DNA of 64,000 nt from the NCBI RefSeq assembly GCF_030769565.1, contig NZ_JAVCAP010000012.1, positions 1 through 64,000 of the forward strand, in the 5' to 3' direction. Position numbers and translations under genes: made by a program. Below, piece by piece: positions 15,589 to 24,627 of the stretch (positions within the stretch are counted from its first letter, which is position 1; the number at the start of each line of letters is the position of its first letter). The notes under the pieces were generated by a model that saw only the letters and a list, made by a program, of their open reading frames with translations, was not told the DNA's origin and did no database searches. The DNA is from Methylophilus aquaticus (lineage in GTDB: Bacteria; Pseudomonadota; Gammaproteobacteria; Burkholderiales; Methylophilaceae).

Positions 15589-15602
15589 TGTTGTATACAT
15601 TG
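15589..15602. promoter_or_regulatory. Candidate GntR operator upstream of the biuret hydrolase gene
   Basis: TTGTATACAT at 15591-15600, centred on the palindrome TGTATACA, 40 bases before the biuret hydrolase start. The distance and core match the site before the AtzG-like gene, implying joint control of two transcripts by the cluster's GntR protein. Confidence 0.55.
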
Positions 15603-15638
15603 ATGCATTTTTAAAAACACACTCAGCACACTCAATCT

Positions 15639-16310
15639 ATGAACACTGTCACTGTCTCGGCCATCCCTGAACCCTTTAGCTTTGCATTGCCCAGTTGCGC
15701 ATTACTGGTCATTGACATGCAGTGCGACTTTATTCTCGAAGGTGGCTTTGGCCAGAGCCTGGGCAACGATGTCAGCCTGCTGCGGGCGGCCATTCCACCC
15801 TGTCAGGCACTGCTGCAAGCGGCAAGAACGGCGGGCATGCTGGTCATGCATACCCGCGAGGGGCATAGACCAGACATGACAGATGCTTACCAGGCCAAAG
15901 TCGCGCGTGGCTCGCCCAGTGTGCGCATTGGCGATATGGGGCCCATGGGGCGCATTCTGATACGCGGCGAAGCCGGACATGACATTATCCCGGAACTCAC
16001 CCCCATAGATGGCGAACCGGTCATCGACAAACCCGGCAAGGGATCGTTCTACGCCACCGACCTGGAACTGATCTTGCGCAAGCGCAAGATAGAAACACTG
16101 ATTGTCTGCGGCGTCACCACTGAAGTCTGTGTACACACGACCGTGCGCGAAGCCAACGACCGCGGCTTCCGCTGCTTGATTCCGGGGGACTGTTGCGCCT
16201 CCTACAACCCTGAATTTCATGCTGTCAGCATGCGTATGTTTGCGGCACAAAGTGCTATTTTTGGCTGGGTCACCGACAGCCACCAACTGCTGGCAGTACT
16301 TCCATCCTGA
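15639..16310 (+). CDS. biuH: Biuret amidohydrolase-like cysteine hydrolase (isochorismatase superfamily)
   Basis: A 223-residue cysteine hydrolase. The Asp-Lys-Cys triad is Asp26 (LLVIDMQCDF), Lys131 (VIDKPGKGSF) and Cys164 (GVTTEVCVHTT). The stretches HTREGHRPDM, GRILIRGEAGHDIIPELTP, KPGKGSFYATDLELIL and REANDRGFRCL match biuret hydrolases of the BiuH type, which cut biuret to allophanate and ammonia. The adjacent permease and allophanate hydrolase genes fit this. The related RutB and other ureide hydrolases share the fold, so biuret is the best but not the only candidate. Confidence 0.8.
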   Translation: MNTVTVSAIPEPFSFALPSCALLVIDMQCDFILEGGFGQSLGNDVSLLRAAIPPCQALLQAARTAGMLVMHTREGHRPDMTDAYQAKVARGSPSVRIGDMGPMGRILIRGEAGHDIIPELTPIDGEPVIDKPGKGSFYATDLELILRKRKIETLIVCGVTTEVCVHTTVREANDRGFRCLIPGDCCASYNPEFHAVSMRMFAAQSAIFGWVTDSHQLLAVLPS

Positions 16311-16344
16311 TTAACCATGCACCATCCCGAGGAGAATCATCATC

Positions 16345-17913
16345 ATGGCAAGCCCTTCCGTTCCTAAACTCTGGTCGCCGGGCGACTGGAATGCATTTTT
16401 TGGTTTTGGCACCAACATTCTGGTGAATTTACTGGTACTCACAGGTTTACTCAGATTTGTACTGAAAATGCCAGATGACATCGTGTTTGGCCGTATCCTG
16501 CCCGCCACTGGGCTCATGCTGTTTTTAAGCACGATGTACTACGCCTGGCTGGCCTATAAGCTCGCTAGGGAAACCGGCCGCACCGATGTCTGTGCCCTGC
16601 CCTCTGGGGTCAGCGTACCGCATATGTTTGTGGTGGTGTTTGTGATTATGCTGCCAATTTCGCTAAGCAGCGGCGACCCGGTCAAAGGCTGGGAGGCGGG
16701 CCTGGCCTGGGTGTTTATTCAGAGTTTTGTGCTGATACTGGGCGGCTTCATTGCGCCAGTGATACGTAAAATCACACCGCGGGCCGCCCTGCTGGGAACG
16801 CTGGCCGGGGTTTCCGTGGCGTTTATCAGCCTGCGTCCGGCACTGGAAATGTTTATGACCCCAATGGTGGGTGTGGTCTGCTTTGCCATCATCCTGGCCA
16901 GCTGGTTTGGCGGAGTACGCTACTATAAGGGCATCCCGGCCGGTCTGGTGGCGATTGCGGTAGGTACGCTGATTGCATGGGGCTCCAACCTGTTTGGCCT
17001 CAACTATGCACACATGAGTCTGGATAACGTCACCGTTGCCGTATCCAACTTTGGCTTCTCGGTGCCGCTGCCAGCCTTTGGTCACGTCTTCTCCGGCTTT
17101 GAGTTTTTAGGCGTCATCCTGGTCACCGCCATCCCGTTCGGCATTTATGATCTGGTCGAAGCCATGGACAACGTCGAAAGTGCCGCCGCCGGTGGCGACA
17201 GCTTTCCCACCACCAAAGTACTGTCTGCCGATGGCGTCATCAGCCTCATAGGCTGCATGATGGGTAACCCGTTTATCAACGCCGTCTATATCGGCCATCC
17301 CGGCTGGAAGGCCATGGGTGGGCGCATTGGTTACTCGGCCGCGACCGGCGTCATGGTATTGCTGCTGTCGTGGCTAGGGATTATCGCGCTGATCGCATCA
17401 TTGATCCCGGTGGTCGCCATCTCCCCCATCCTGCTCTATATCGGCATGCTCATCGGCGCTCAGGCTTTTCAGGAAACCCCCAAAAGCCACGCCCCAGCCA
17501 TCATGCTGGCATTTATGCCGCATGTGGCCGCCTGGGGCAAGCTGCAAATTGACAATGCACTGAGCGTCGCCGGCACCAGCGCCGCCACCCTTGGCATGGA
17601 CAAGCTCGGCCAGGTCGGCGTGCTCTACCATGGGCTGGAAGTCCTGGGCGGGGGCGCCATTCTCGGCGGATTGATGCTGGGCGCCATTGCCGCACTGGTG
17701 ATTGAGCGCACCCTGGACAAGGCAGCCCTGTTTGCACTGGCTGGCGCGGTATTCACCTTCTTTGGCCTGATGCATGGCGAAGCCATCGGCATCGCCCAGT
17801 CGCTGCCGGTGGCCAGCAGCTATCTGGTGGTAGCCGCCATGCTGTGGCTGGCCAGCAAATATGCCAGCTTTCATCCGCAAGCCAGGGCGCACGGCATTGC
17901 AGCGGCCTGCTAA
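16345..17913 (+). CDS. NCS2-family (xanthine/uracil-type) permease
   Basis: A 522-residue polytopic membrane protein with about 12-14 hydrophobic helices, starting WSPGDWNAFFGFGTNILVNLLVLTGLLRF. The helix-3 and helix-8 type half-hairpins of NCS2 carriers are suggested by TGRTDVCALPSGVSVPHMF and by FGIYDLVEAMDNVESAAAGGDSFPTTKVL, where the acidic residue should bind substrate and couple to protons. It follows the biuret hydrolase gene by 34 bases (GAGGAG before the ATG) and precedes the allophanate hydrolase genes by 30. Uptake of a ureide or s-triazine-like compound such as biuret or cyanuric acid is inferred from position; the family usually carries nucleobases. Confidence 0.83.
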   Translation: MASPSVPKLWSPGDWNAFFGFGTNILVNLLVLTGLLRFVLKMPDDIVFGRILPATGLMLFLSTMYYAWLAYKLARETGRTDVCALPSGVSVPHMFVVVFVIMLPISLSSGDPVKGWEAGLAWVFIQSFVLILGGFIAPVIRKITPRAALLGTLAGVSVAFISLRPALEMFMTPMVGVVCFAIILASWFGGVRYYKGIPAGLVAIAVGTLIAWGSNLFGLNYAHMSLDNVTVAVSNFGFSVPLPAFGHVFSGFEFLGVILVTAIPFGIYDLVEAMDNVESAAAGGDSFPTTKVLSADGVISLIGCMMGNPFINAVYIGHPGWKAMGGRIGYSAATGVMVLLLSWLGIIALIASLIPVVAISPILLYIGMLIGAQAFQETPKSHAPAIMLAFMPHVAAWGKLQIDNALSVAGTSAATLGMDKLGQVGVLYHGLEVLGGGAILGGLMLGAIAALVIERTLDKAALFALAGAVFTFFGLMHGEAIGIAQSLPVASSYLVVAAMLWLASKYASFHPQARAHGIAAAC

Positions 17914-17943
17914 CACACCGCCCCTTTAGCAGAGAAACCTCCT

Positions 17944-19278
17944 ATGCATCTAGATATTGCAAGTTTACGTGCGGCCTATCTGAACAGGGCACTGACCCCG
18001 GTTCAGCTGATGCGGACACTCGCCACCAGGATACACGCGGAAGATGACCATCATATTTGGATACACCGCCTCAGTCTGGAAGAGATGCTGGCGTATGCAG
18101 AAAAACTGGAAGCGCAGGACCCTGCCAGCCTGCCGCTGTACGGCATCCCGTTTGCCATCAAGGACAATATTGACCTGGCGGGTTGCCCGACCACCGCGGC
18201 CTGCCCGGCCTATGCCTACACCCCCGCCCAGCATGCCACCGTCGTGGCAAAACTGATTGCGGCGGGCGCCATTCCGGTGGGCAAAACCAATATGGACCAG
18301 TTTGCCACCGGGCTGGTAGGCACGCGCTCGCCATACGGTGCCTGCAAAAACAGTATTGATCCCGAGTACATTTCAGGCGGCTCCAGCTCCGGTTCAGCTG
18401 TGGCGGTCGCGCTGGGCCTGGTCAGCTTCAGCCTGGGCACCGATACGGCAGGCTCAGGACGCATCCCTGCCGCCTTCAACAATCTGGTGGGTGTCAAACC
18501 CACCTGCGGCTTACTGAGCACGCAGGGCATGATCCCGGCTTGTCGCTCACTGGATTGCATGTCCATCTTTGCCCTGAACACGGACGACGCCGAGGCGGTG
18601 CTGCAGGTTGCGCAAGGCCAGGATACCCTGGACCCTTATTCGCGGGCAACTCCGGCCAGCGCCTGCAGCACATTTCCACCCGCATTTCATTTTGGCGTGC
18701 CGATGCCGCAGCAATGTGCCTTTTTCGGCAACAGCGAGACACCACGACTGTTTACACAAGCCATTGCGTCACTGGAGGCATTGGGTGGCACAAAGGTGGA
18801 AATCGATTTTTCAGTCTTTTTAGAGACGGCGCGCCTGCTGTATGAAGGCGCGATTGTCGCCGAACGGTATGCGGCCATCCGCCCGTTTATAGAGCAGCAG
18901 CCGCACTCACTGCACCCAGTGACACGCCGTATTATTGAGGGCGCCCGCCAGTTTAGTGCCGCGGATGCCTACGACACCCTCTACCGGCTGCAAGCTAACC
19001 GGGCAAGCGCTGCTGACACATGGCAACAGGTGGATGTGCTGGTGACGCCGACCGCCGGGACCATATTCACCATTGCTGAAGTGGAAGAGGACCCCGTCAA
19101 TACGAACAGTCAACTGGGATACTATACCAACTTTATGAACTTGCTGGACCTGTCTGCCATTGCAGTCCCTGCCGGCTTTCAACACAATGGACTGCCCTTT
19201 GGCATTACATTGTGTGCCCCGGCATTTCATGATCACGCATTACTGCAACTGGCAAAACGATGGGAACACTTATCATGA
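17944..19278 (+). CDS. atzF: Allophanate hydrolase, amidase domain (split AtzF, N-terminal gene)
   Basis: A 444-residue amidase-signature protein: Lys73 in PFAIKDNIDLAG, cis-Ser147 in SGGSSSGSAVAVALG and nucleophile Ser171 in GTDTAGSGRIPAAFNN. The following VGVKPTCGLLSTQGMIPACRSLDCMSIFALNTDDAEAVL is diagnostic for allophanate hydrolase, which releases ammonia from allophanate. Usual AtzF proteins are about 600 residues with a C-terminal decarboxylating domain. Here the chain stops after the amidase domain (LAKRWEHLS), and the second domain is encoded by the next gene in an ATGA overlap. The active site looks complete. Confidence 0.88.
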   Translation: MHLDIASLRAAYLNRALTPVQLMRTLATRIHAEDDHHIWIHRLSLEEMLAYAEKLEAQDPASLPLYGIPFAIKDNIDLAGCPTTAACPAYAYTPAQHATVVAKLIAAGAIPVGKTNMDQFATGLVGTRSPYGACKNSIDPEYISGGSSSGSAVAVALGLVSFSLGTDTAGSGRIPAAFNNLVGVKPTCGLLSTQGMIPACRSLDCMSIFALNTDDAEAVLQVAQGQDTLDPYSRATPASACSTFPPAFHFGVPMPQQCAFFGNSETPRLFTQAIASLEALGGTKVEIDFSVFLETARLLYEGAIVAERYAAIRPFIEQQPHSLHPVTRRIIEGARQFSAADAYDTLYRLQANRASAADTWQQVDVLVTPTAGTIFTIAEVEEDPVNTNSQLGYYTNFMNLLDLSAIAVPAGFQHNGLPFGITLCAPAFHDHALLQLAKRWEHLS

Positions 19279-19700
19279 CACCTTCGATTCCAGCCTCCTC
19301 ACACATGATCATGGTTGCCGTGTGTGGCGGCCACATGCAGGGACTACCGCTCAATGCAGAATTAGTGGCCTTGGGCGCCATTTTTGTATGCGAGGCGAAG
19401 ACAGCAGCAATCTACCGGCTATTCAAACTGCCTCAATTCGAGCCGCCACGCCCCGGGCTGGTCAGAGTCAATCAGCCACCAGGCCAGGCGATTGCAGTGG
19501 AAATCTGGCAACTGCCGCTAGAAGCCTATGGCACACTGGTGGCGCGGGTACCGCCGCCTCTGTGTTTTGGTACATTAACACTGAGCAATGGCAGCCAGGT
19601 ACAGGGATTTTTATGCGAGAGCTATGCCGCCGAGCACGGCATGGATATTTCTGCCTTCGGTGGATGGCGCGCCTACCTGCAGAGCGTGCAATCCTCCTGA
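19275..19700 (+). CDS. Allophanate hydrolase, C-terminal domain as a separate protein (split AtzF)
   Basis: A 141-residue protein equal to the C-terminal domain of allophanate hydrolase: MVAVCGGHMQGLPLNAELVALGA, YRLFKLPQFEPPRPGLVRV, AVEIWQLPLEAYGTLVARVPPPLCFGTL and GFLCESYAAEHGMDISAFGGWRAYL. In fused enzymes this gamma-glutamylcyclotransferase-like domain decarboxylates the N-carboxycarbamate made by the amidase domain. The ATG overlaps the upstream stop (ATGA, 19275-19278), implying translational coupling and probably a stable complex of the two halves. The frame could also open at 19260. A clean ATGA overlap argues for a real two-gene arrangement rather than a frameshift. Confidence 0.85.
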   Translation: MTPSIPASSHMIMVAVCGGHMQGLPLNAELVALGAIFVCEAKTAAIYRLFKLPQFEPPRPGLVRVNQPPGQAIAVEIWQLPLEAYGTLVARVPPPLCFGTLTLSNGSQVQGFLCESYAAEHGMDISAFGGWRAYLQSVQSS

Positions 19701-19829
19701 TACGAGGGATGCAGTTGGCATCATGGCCGAGTCACGCGTTAATGACCACCCGTTTCTGTGTACTCGTTTACTGCCATAGGCAGCCTGTACAATTGCGCAG
19801 GTCGGTGAATGATTGCGTAAAGGCTGAAA

Positions 19830-21161
19830 CTAGTCTGCTTTTGCAACGTAATTGGCAGCCAGCGTGGCATAGAGCGGGGGGCTGATCAAACGTGCCACCA
19901 CGCGCGCAATAAACGATACCGCAATCAGGCTAATCACCATGGCGTGTCCGTTGATCATTTCCATCACAATGATAAAAGAGGTAAGCGGTGCCTGCGTGAC
20001 AGCCGCCAGAAAAGCAGTCATAGCCAAGGCATTCACTGCAACTGCAATCTCAGGATCCTGAAACAACAGATTAAGCTCGTATCCAAAACCAGCCCCAATC
20101 GAAAGTGACGGAGCAAAAATACCCCCAGGCACACCACTCAGATAAGTGAACAGCGTGGCCAGATACTTGACTGGCGCATAGTACCAGGTACCTGCAAAAT
20201 CATCTCCCAACAACTGGTGCGTATATGCATAGCCTGTCCCATGCGCTGCGCCCAAGCTGACGGCGCCGAGCAGGGCCACCATCAAGCCACAAAAGCCTGC
20301 CCACCATACCGGATGGTATTTGCGGAACTGATCCAACCGGCACGGTGTGAAACGGCTGGACTCAATCAACACGCGGCTGAACAACCCGCCGACTAAGCCA
20401 CAAAAAAGGCCAGTAACGATCACAGGGATCACAATATCGGCCCCGATTTCGCCTACCTCAATACTGCCAAAGTAAGTGTAATTACCCAGCAGGGAGATGG
20501 AAACCAGACCCGACAATACAATCGCCGTGATGAGTACGCCATTGGTTTTTTCTTCATAGCTCCGGCCCAGTTCTTCGATGGCAAACACAATGCCGGCCAG
20601 CGGCGTATTAAATGCGGCAGAAATACCGGAGGCACCCCCTGCGAGCAACAGATGACGCGGCTCAATTGCAAAGGACGCTGGCAAATAACGCTTGAACGCA
20701 ATCATGATACTGGCACCCACCTGGACTGATGGCCCCTCGCGCCCGGCAGAAAACCCGGCAGCTAACGCCCCGGTGCCCAGCACGATTTTGGCCAGAGCGA
20801 TTTTAAGCGAAACCAGCCTATGCATCATGGCTTCGCCATGATGCTTGTTGAGCGCCGCCATGGTTTGGGGAATCCCGCTGCCATTCACCCCGGTAAACCA
20901 GCGTAAGGTCAGCCAGGTAATCAGCATGCCAGCCACTGGCGTGAGTACAAGAGGCAGCCACCAGGCCGTGCGTTGCATGCCGAAAAACAGGTTAATCGCC
21001 CATTCTGAAATTTTGGCATAAAGCACCACCACCAGTCCGGCAGACAAAGCCGCCAGCCATACCAGACAGCGCCCTATCCACTCATCGCGATTTAAACGCA
21101 CGACATCCAGGACCCGCATGACCACTGGTTTGAGCTGTACTAAAAATGTGAAATGACGCAT
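19830..21161 (-). CDS. ClC-family chloride/proton antiporter
   Basis: A 443-residue ClC protein of the inner membrane. The selectivity motifs are GSGIPQ (94-98), GREGPSVQVG (140-149, with gating Glu142) and GGIFAPSLSIGAGFG near the C-terminal half. IVFAIEELGRSYEE carries the intracellular proton glutamate seen in exchangers, so this is probably an H+/Cl- antiporter like ClcA, helping acid resistance, rather than a channel. There is no CBS domain. It is convergent with the allophanate genes and divergent from the cysteine hydrolase at 21455. Confidence 0.9.
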   Translation of the reverse strand: MRHFTFLVQLKPVVMRVLDVVRLNRDEWIGRCLVWLAALSAGLVVVLYAKISEWAINLFFGMQRTAWWLPLVLTPVAGMLITWLTLRWFTGVNGSGIPQTMAALNKHHGEAMMHRLVSLKIALAKIVLGTGALAAGFSAGREGPSVQVGASIMIAFKRYLPASFAIEPRHLLLAGGASGISAAFNTPLAGIVFAIEELGRSYEEKTNGVLITAIVLSGLVSISLLGNYTYFGSIEVGEIGADIVIPVIVTGLFCGLVGGLFSRVLIESSRFTPCRLDQFRKYHPVWWAGFCGLMVALLGAVSLGAAHGTGYAYTHQLLGDDFAGTWYYAPVKYLATLFTYLSGVPGGIFAPSLSIGAGFGYELNLLFQDPEIAVAVNALAMTAFLAAVTQAPLTSFIIVMEMINGHAMVISLIAVSFIARVVARLISPPLYATLAANYVAKAD

Positions 21162-21454
21162 GAAAATATTGCAGACAATCTAATCAGAGTTGTGCTAATA
21201 ATAAGCTTGGCAGCCACATTGAATAGCAGAATTGTATCCTGATTTTGAATGTTTGATGGCTATCAATATAAATAATCACACGGGTATCGTACAGAGGCAA
21301 AAGTGCCTCATGGTTAAATGCTGCATAGTCAGCGTCTGCACAAACTTTGCAGACAACATATGGTCATAGCAACACTGCCCTGCAAGTAATGTATGTCGAT
21401 TGTTTAGCGCAGGCAGCCAACACAATAATGCACTATTTTTCAGGGGAAATTTGA

Positions 21455-22054
21455 ATGATGAACAATATCACCACATTGCGCGATCTGGTTGGCATCGGCC
21501 ATACCCCGGCCAAACTGGCGAATGCGGCGCTCATTTTGATTGATTGCCAGAACACATACCGTGAAGGTCTATTGCAGCTGGAGGGCGTTGAGCCGGCATT
21601 GCTTGAGGCCAAAATCCTGCTCGACCAGGCGCGCAGGCTAGGCGTGCCTGTCATTCATGTGCAACATGATGCGGGCGCAGGCAGTCCCTATGATATCCGG
21701 GCAGAAAGTGGTCAGATTGCCGATATTGTGGCACCAAAGGCGGGTGAGCCAGTCATCACCAAACATTATCCAAATGCCTTTATACAAACGGGGCTGGAAG
21801 AGGTGCTCAAAAGCAAAGGTGTGCAGAATATTGTGCTGGCCGGATTTATGACCCATATGTGCATTCAATCAACAGCCCATGGCGCATTTAATCTGGGCTT
21901 TGCGCCTACGATTGTGAGCAGTGCCACCGCCACCAGAACCCTTAGCCTGCCAGATGGCTCACTGCTTTCGGCTAATCAGATACAAACCGCTGCATTGGCT
22001 ATGACCCGCGATCTGTATGCAGTGGTGGTCGACACAGCGGCCGAGGTTTGTTGA
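21455..22054 (+). CDS. Isochorismatase-family cysteine hydrolase
   Basis: A 199-residue hydrolase of the isochorismatase superfamily. The triad residues are Asp in LILIDCQNTYREG, Lys in PVITKHYPNAF and Cys in AGFMTHMCIQSTAHGAFNLG. HVQHDAGAGSPYDIR and a C-terminal helix complete the fold. Family members include nicotinamidase-like and amidase-like enzymes; nothing here fixes the substrate. It is not closely similar to the biuret hydrolase at 15639. AGGGGA precedes the start; ATG at 21455 or 21458 are both possible. Confidence 0.83.
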   Translation: MMNNITTLRDLVGIGHTPAKLANAALILIDCQNTYREGLLQLEGVEPALLEAKILLDQARRLGVPVIHVQHDAGAGSPYDIRAESGQIADIVAPKAGEPVITKHYPNAFIQTGLEEVLKSKGVQNIVLAGFMTHMCIQSTAHGAFNLGFAPTIVSSATATRTLSLPDGSLLSANQIQTAALAMTRDLYAVVVDTAAEVC

Positions 22055-22075
22055 AGGCGCCTCGGCAATTATCGG

Positions 22076-22097
22076 GCCGCAGGCTTTTGCCTGCGGC
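22076..22097. terminator. Hairpin between convergent genes
   Basis: GCCGCAGGC-TTTT-GCCTGCGGC, a 9-bp stem between the cysteine hydrolase and nhaA stops. There is no long T-run, so termination may be weak. Confidence 0.55.
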
Positions 22098-22099
22098 GC

Positions 22100-23488
22100 C
22101 TAGTCCAGCGCTGATGCCACTTTAGAAGCGCCCAGGCAGCGCAAGATCAGATAACCGGCCACTCCGGCAAGCACAGAGGCGGCAAGCACTCCTGATTTAG
22201 CCATCAGCAAGTATTCAGGTTGTCCGCTAAACCCAAGTTCCGAGATAAAAATAGACATGGTGAAGCCAATCCCGCCCAACAATGACACGGCAGCGACCTG
22301 ACTGAAACGGGTGCCGGAAGGTAGCTGGCCGATATGCAAGCGCAAAGCCAGCCAGCATGCGCCGGTAATGCCTAAAAATTTCCCCAGCAACAAGCCAAAC
22401 AGCACGCCCAGAAACACCGGGTGCGAAACCGTCGCCGACAAACTACTGGTGTCCACGGGGATTCCGGCATTAAACAAGGCAAACACAGGAATCACCAGAA
22501 AGGCCACCGGCAGATGCCAGGCATGCTCCAGCCGTTGCAATGGCGTTTGCACCCCTTTGGCGCTTTCTTCCATATGCTCGGAAATCGCATACAACTTATC
22601 ATTGACCATGACACTGTCATTGGTCTGCTTGTTCGCTGAAAAATCGGCTACCTGACGCTCTATCATTGCCACAAATGTGGCCGGATTATATTTGGATCGG
22701 GCAGGCACAGTGAAAGCTCCCAACACTCCCGCCAGGGTCGCATGCACACCGGAGGCATACATGGCGTACCACAGCAGGATGGCGATCAGAAAATAAGGCA
22801 CCACATTCCGGATACCGGCAAAGTTGAAAGTCACCAGCACACCCACCAGCGCAGCCGCAATCGTCAGCCAGACCAGGTCCAGTTGCTGCGTGTAAAACAC
22901 TGCAATCACCAGCACGGCCCCCAGATCATCCGCAATGGCCAGCGCCACCAGAAAGGTAATCAAAGACTTTGGCACCCGGCTGGCCAGCAACACGAGCACA
23001 CCGACTGCAAATGCAATGTCCGTGGCCATGGGAATGCCCCAGCCACCTGCGCGGTCGGTGCCGACATTAAATGCCAGATAAATCAGTGCTGGCACCACCA
23101 TGCCCCCCACGGCAGCAATCACAGGCAATGCGGCCTGGCGCAAATCTGACAGTTCCCCCACCATGAACTCTCTTTTCAGTTCGAGGCCCACCACAAAAAA
23201 GAATAAAGCCATCAAACCATCGTTGACCCAATGATGCAGGCTCAGCTGAAACTGCCAAGGGCCCAGGCTAATGGCCAACGGCAGATGCAAGGCATGCTGA
23301 TACACTTCGGAAAAGGCACTGTTAGCCAGAAACAATGCCATCACGGCAGTCGCCATCAGCAAAAAACCACTGGTCGTTTGCTGGTGAATAAATTGCTCAA
23401 ATGGCGTTAGAACCTTTTTGAAAGTGCGCTCCCAGGGTGCATAGTTAACGACATCATTCTTTTTGATCTTTGGTTGCTTACTCGACAT
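22100..23488 (-). CDS. nhaA: Na+/H+ antiporter NhaA
   Basis: A 462-residue NhaA antiporter. The ion-binding residues are Asp157 (GIPMATDIAFAVGV) and the pair Asp187-Asp188 (ALAIADDLGAVLV), matching the essential residues of E. coli NhaA. Other landmarks are FFVVGLELKREFMVGEL and GGIGFTMSIFISELGF. The protein is longer than E. coli NhaA (388) because of an N-terminal extension and a cytosolic loop (FSANKQTNDSVMVNDKLYAI), as in many proteobacterial homologues. It exports Na+ in exchange for protons, giving salt and alkaline tolerance. AAAGG lies upstream of the ATG. Confidence 0.95.
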   Translation of the reverse strand: MSSKQPKIKKNDVVNYAPWERTFKKVLTPFEQFIHQQTTSGFLLMATAVMALFLANSAFSEVYQHALHLPLAISLGPWQFQLSLHHWVNDGLMALFFFVVGLELKREFMVGELSDLRQAALPVIAAVGGMVVPALIYLAFNVGTDRAGGWGIPMATDIAFAVGVLVLLASRVPKSLITFLVALAIADDLGAVLVIAVFYTQQLDLVWLTIAAALVGVLVTFNFAGIRNVVPYFLIAILLWYAMYASGVHATLAGVLGAFTVPARSKYNPATFVAMIERQVADFSANKQTNDSVMVNDKLYAISEHMEESAKGVQTPLQRLEHAWHLPVAFLVIPVFALFNAGIPVDTSSLSATVSHPVFLGVLFGLLLGKFLGITGACWLALRLHIGQLPSGTRFSQVAAVSLLGGIGFTMSIFISELGFSGQPEYLLMAKSGVLAASVLAGVAGYLILRCLGASKVASALD

Positions 23489-23618
23489 GGGACAGACCTT
23501 TGCTCATCCGTAATACATAGATATAAAACTAATTGCTTTCATTCTAAAGTGTAAGTCACTGGATGAACAGCCTGAAATGGCGATTGCAGAGACATGACCC
23601 AGATAAATGCAGGCCACA

Positions 23619-23643
23619 AAAAAACCCGCCGAGGCGGGTTTTT
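23619..23643 (-). terminator. Rho-independent terminator after the cold-shock gene
   Basis: AAAAACCCGCC-GA-GGCGGGTTTTT, 40 bases after the cold-shock gene stop on the minus strand. Confidence 0.88.
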
Positions 23644-23682
23644 GCAGCACTACCGGCCTGTACAGGCCAGACCAGCATCATC

Positions 23683-23889
23683 TTATTCTTGCGGAAGAAT
23701 ATTAGACGCTTGCGCACCTTTAGGGCCAGTGGTCACTTCAAAGCTCACGCGCTGATTTTCACGCAGCGTTTTAAATCCTTGACCTTGAATCGCGGAGAAG
23801 TGCGCGAACAGATCCTGACCACCATCATCAGGCGTGATGAAGCCAAAACCTTTAGAATCGTTAAACCATTTGACGGTACCTAATGCCAT
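23683..23889 (-). CDS. CspA-family cold-shock protein
   Basis: A 68-residue single cold-shock domain: [20 protein letters not shown] with RNP1 (KGFGFI), then RNP2-type DLFAHFSAI and the [17 protein letters not shown] end. It binds single-stranded RNA and DNA and melts structure in mRNA. AAAGGA precedes the ATG. The 280 bases upstream have no gene, which fits the long structured leader often found on such genes, though no specific cold box was verified. Confidence 0.93.
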   Translation of the reverse strand: MALGTVKWFNDSKGFGFITPDDGGQDLFAHFSAIQGQGFKTLRENQRVSFEVTTGPKGAQASNILPQE

Positions 23890-24170
23890 AGTATTTCCTT
23901 TAAAGTAAATTGAGATGAAAAATAAGGGAATGCTCCCATGAGCGAGACTGAAGCTAAATGGGTGATGAAAAAATACCCTCAGACACCTCTATCAACTACG
24001 TTAAAGGGACATCTTGAAACAACAGGTACAAAATCCAACAACGACAACAATGCTTGCATATCGCACAGCCATACTATGGCACGTTCGCGCATGGCAGACA
24101 AGTGAAATGTGATTGGCAGGCTGACTATGCGGTGCATCCCCTGACAAAGGTCAAATAACGCTTTTAAAAA

Positions 24171-24512
24171 TCAGGCTTTTTTGACAAACTCGGATTTGAG
24201 CTTCATCGCACCAAAGCCTTCGATTTTGCAATCAATATCATGGTCGCCATCAACCAGGCGGATGTTTTTCACTTTTGTTCCCACCTTGACCACAGACGAG
24301 GAACCTTTGACTTTCAGATCTTTAATCACGGTGATGGTATCGCCATCCTGCAAGATGTTGCCATTGGCATCACGCACCACTTTTTCCGTCACCCCAGCCT
24401 CCTGCATCTGTTGCGGATTCCACTCATGGGCGCACTCTGGACACATCAGCATATCGCCATCCTGATAAGTGTATTCAGAATTGCATTGTGGGCAAGCAGG
24501 CAAAGTGGTCAT
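24171..24512 (-). CDS. yjdM: YjdM (PhnA-like) zinc-ribbon protein
   Basis: A 113-residue protein. The N-terminal zinc ribbon ([25 protein letters not shown], two CxxC pairs) is followed by an SH3-like domain ([64 protein letters not shown]). This is the YjdM/PhnA family; despite the old name it is not the phosphonoacetate hydrolase. Its function is unclear. GGAG lies nine bases before the ATG. Confidence 0.92.
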   Translation of the reverse strand: MTTLPACPQCNSEYTYQDGDMLMCPECAHEWNPQQMQEAGVTEKVVRDANGNILQDGDTITVIKDLKVKGSSSVVKVGTKVKNIRLVDGDHDIDCKIEGFGAMKLKSEFVKKA

Positions 24513-24627
24513 TGCAAAGACTCCGGCAGTTTCAAAAGCGCATGATTAAACCACAATCAGCCGCACAGGAACATTTACGCAATAAGTAAGTAGGGACTCA
24601 CTGCAATGATTTGGCCAGCAATTCTGT

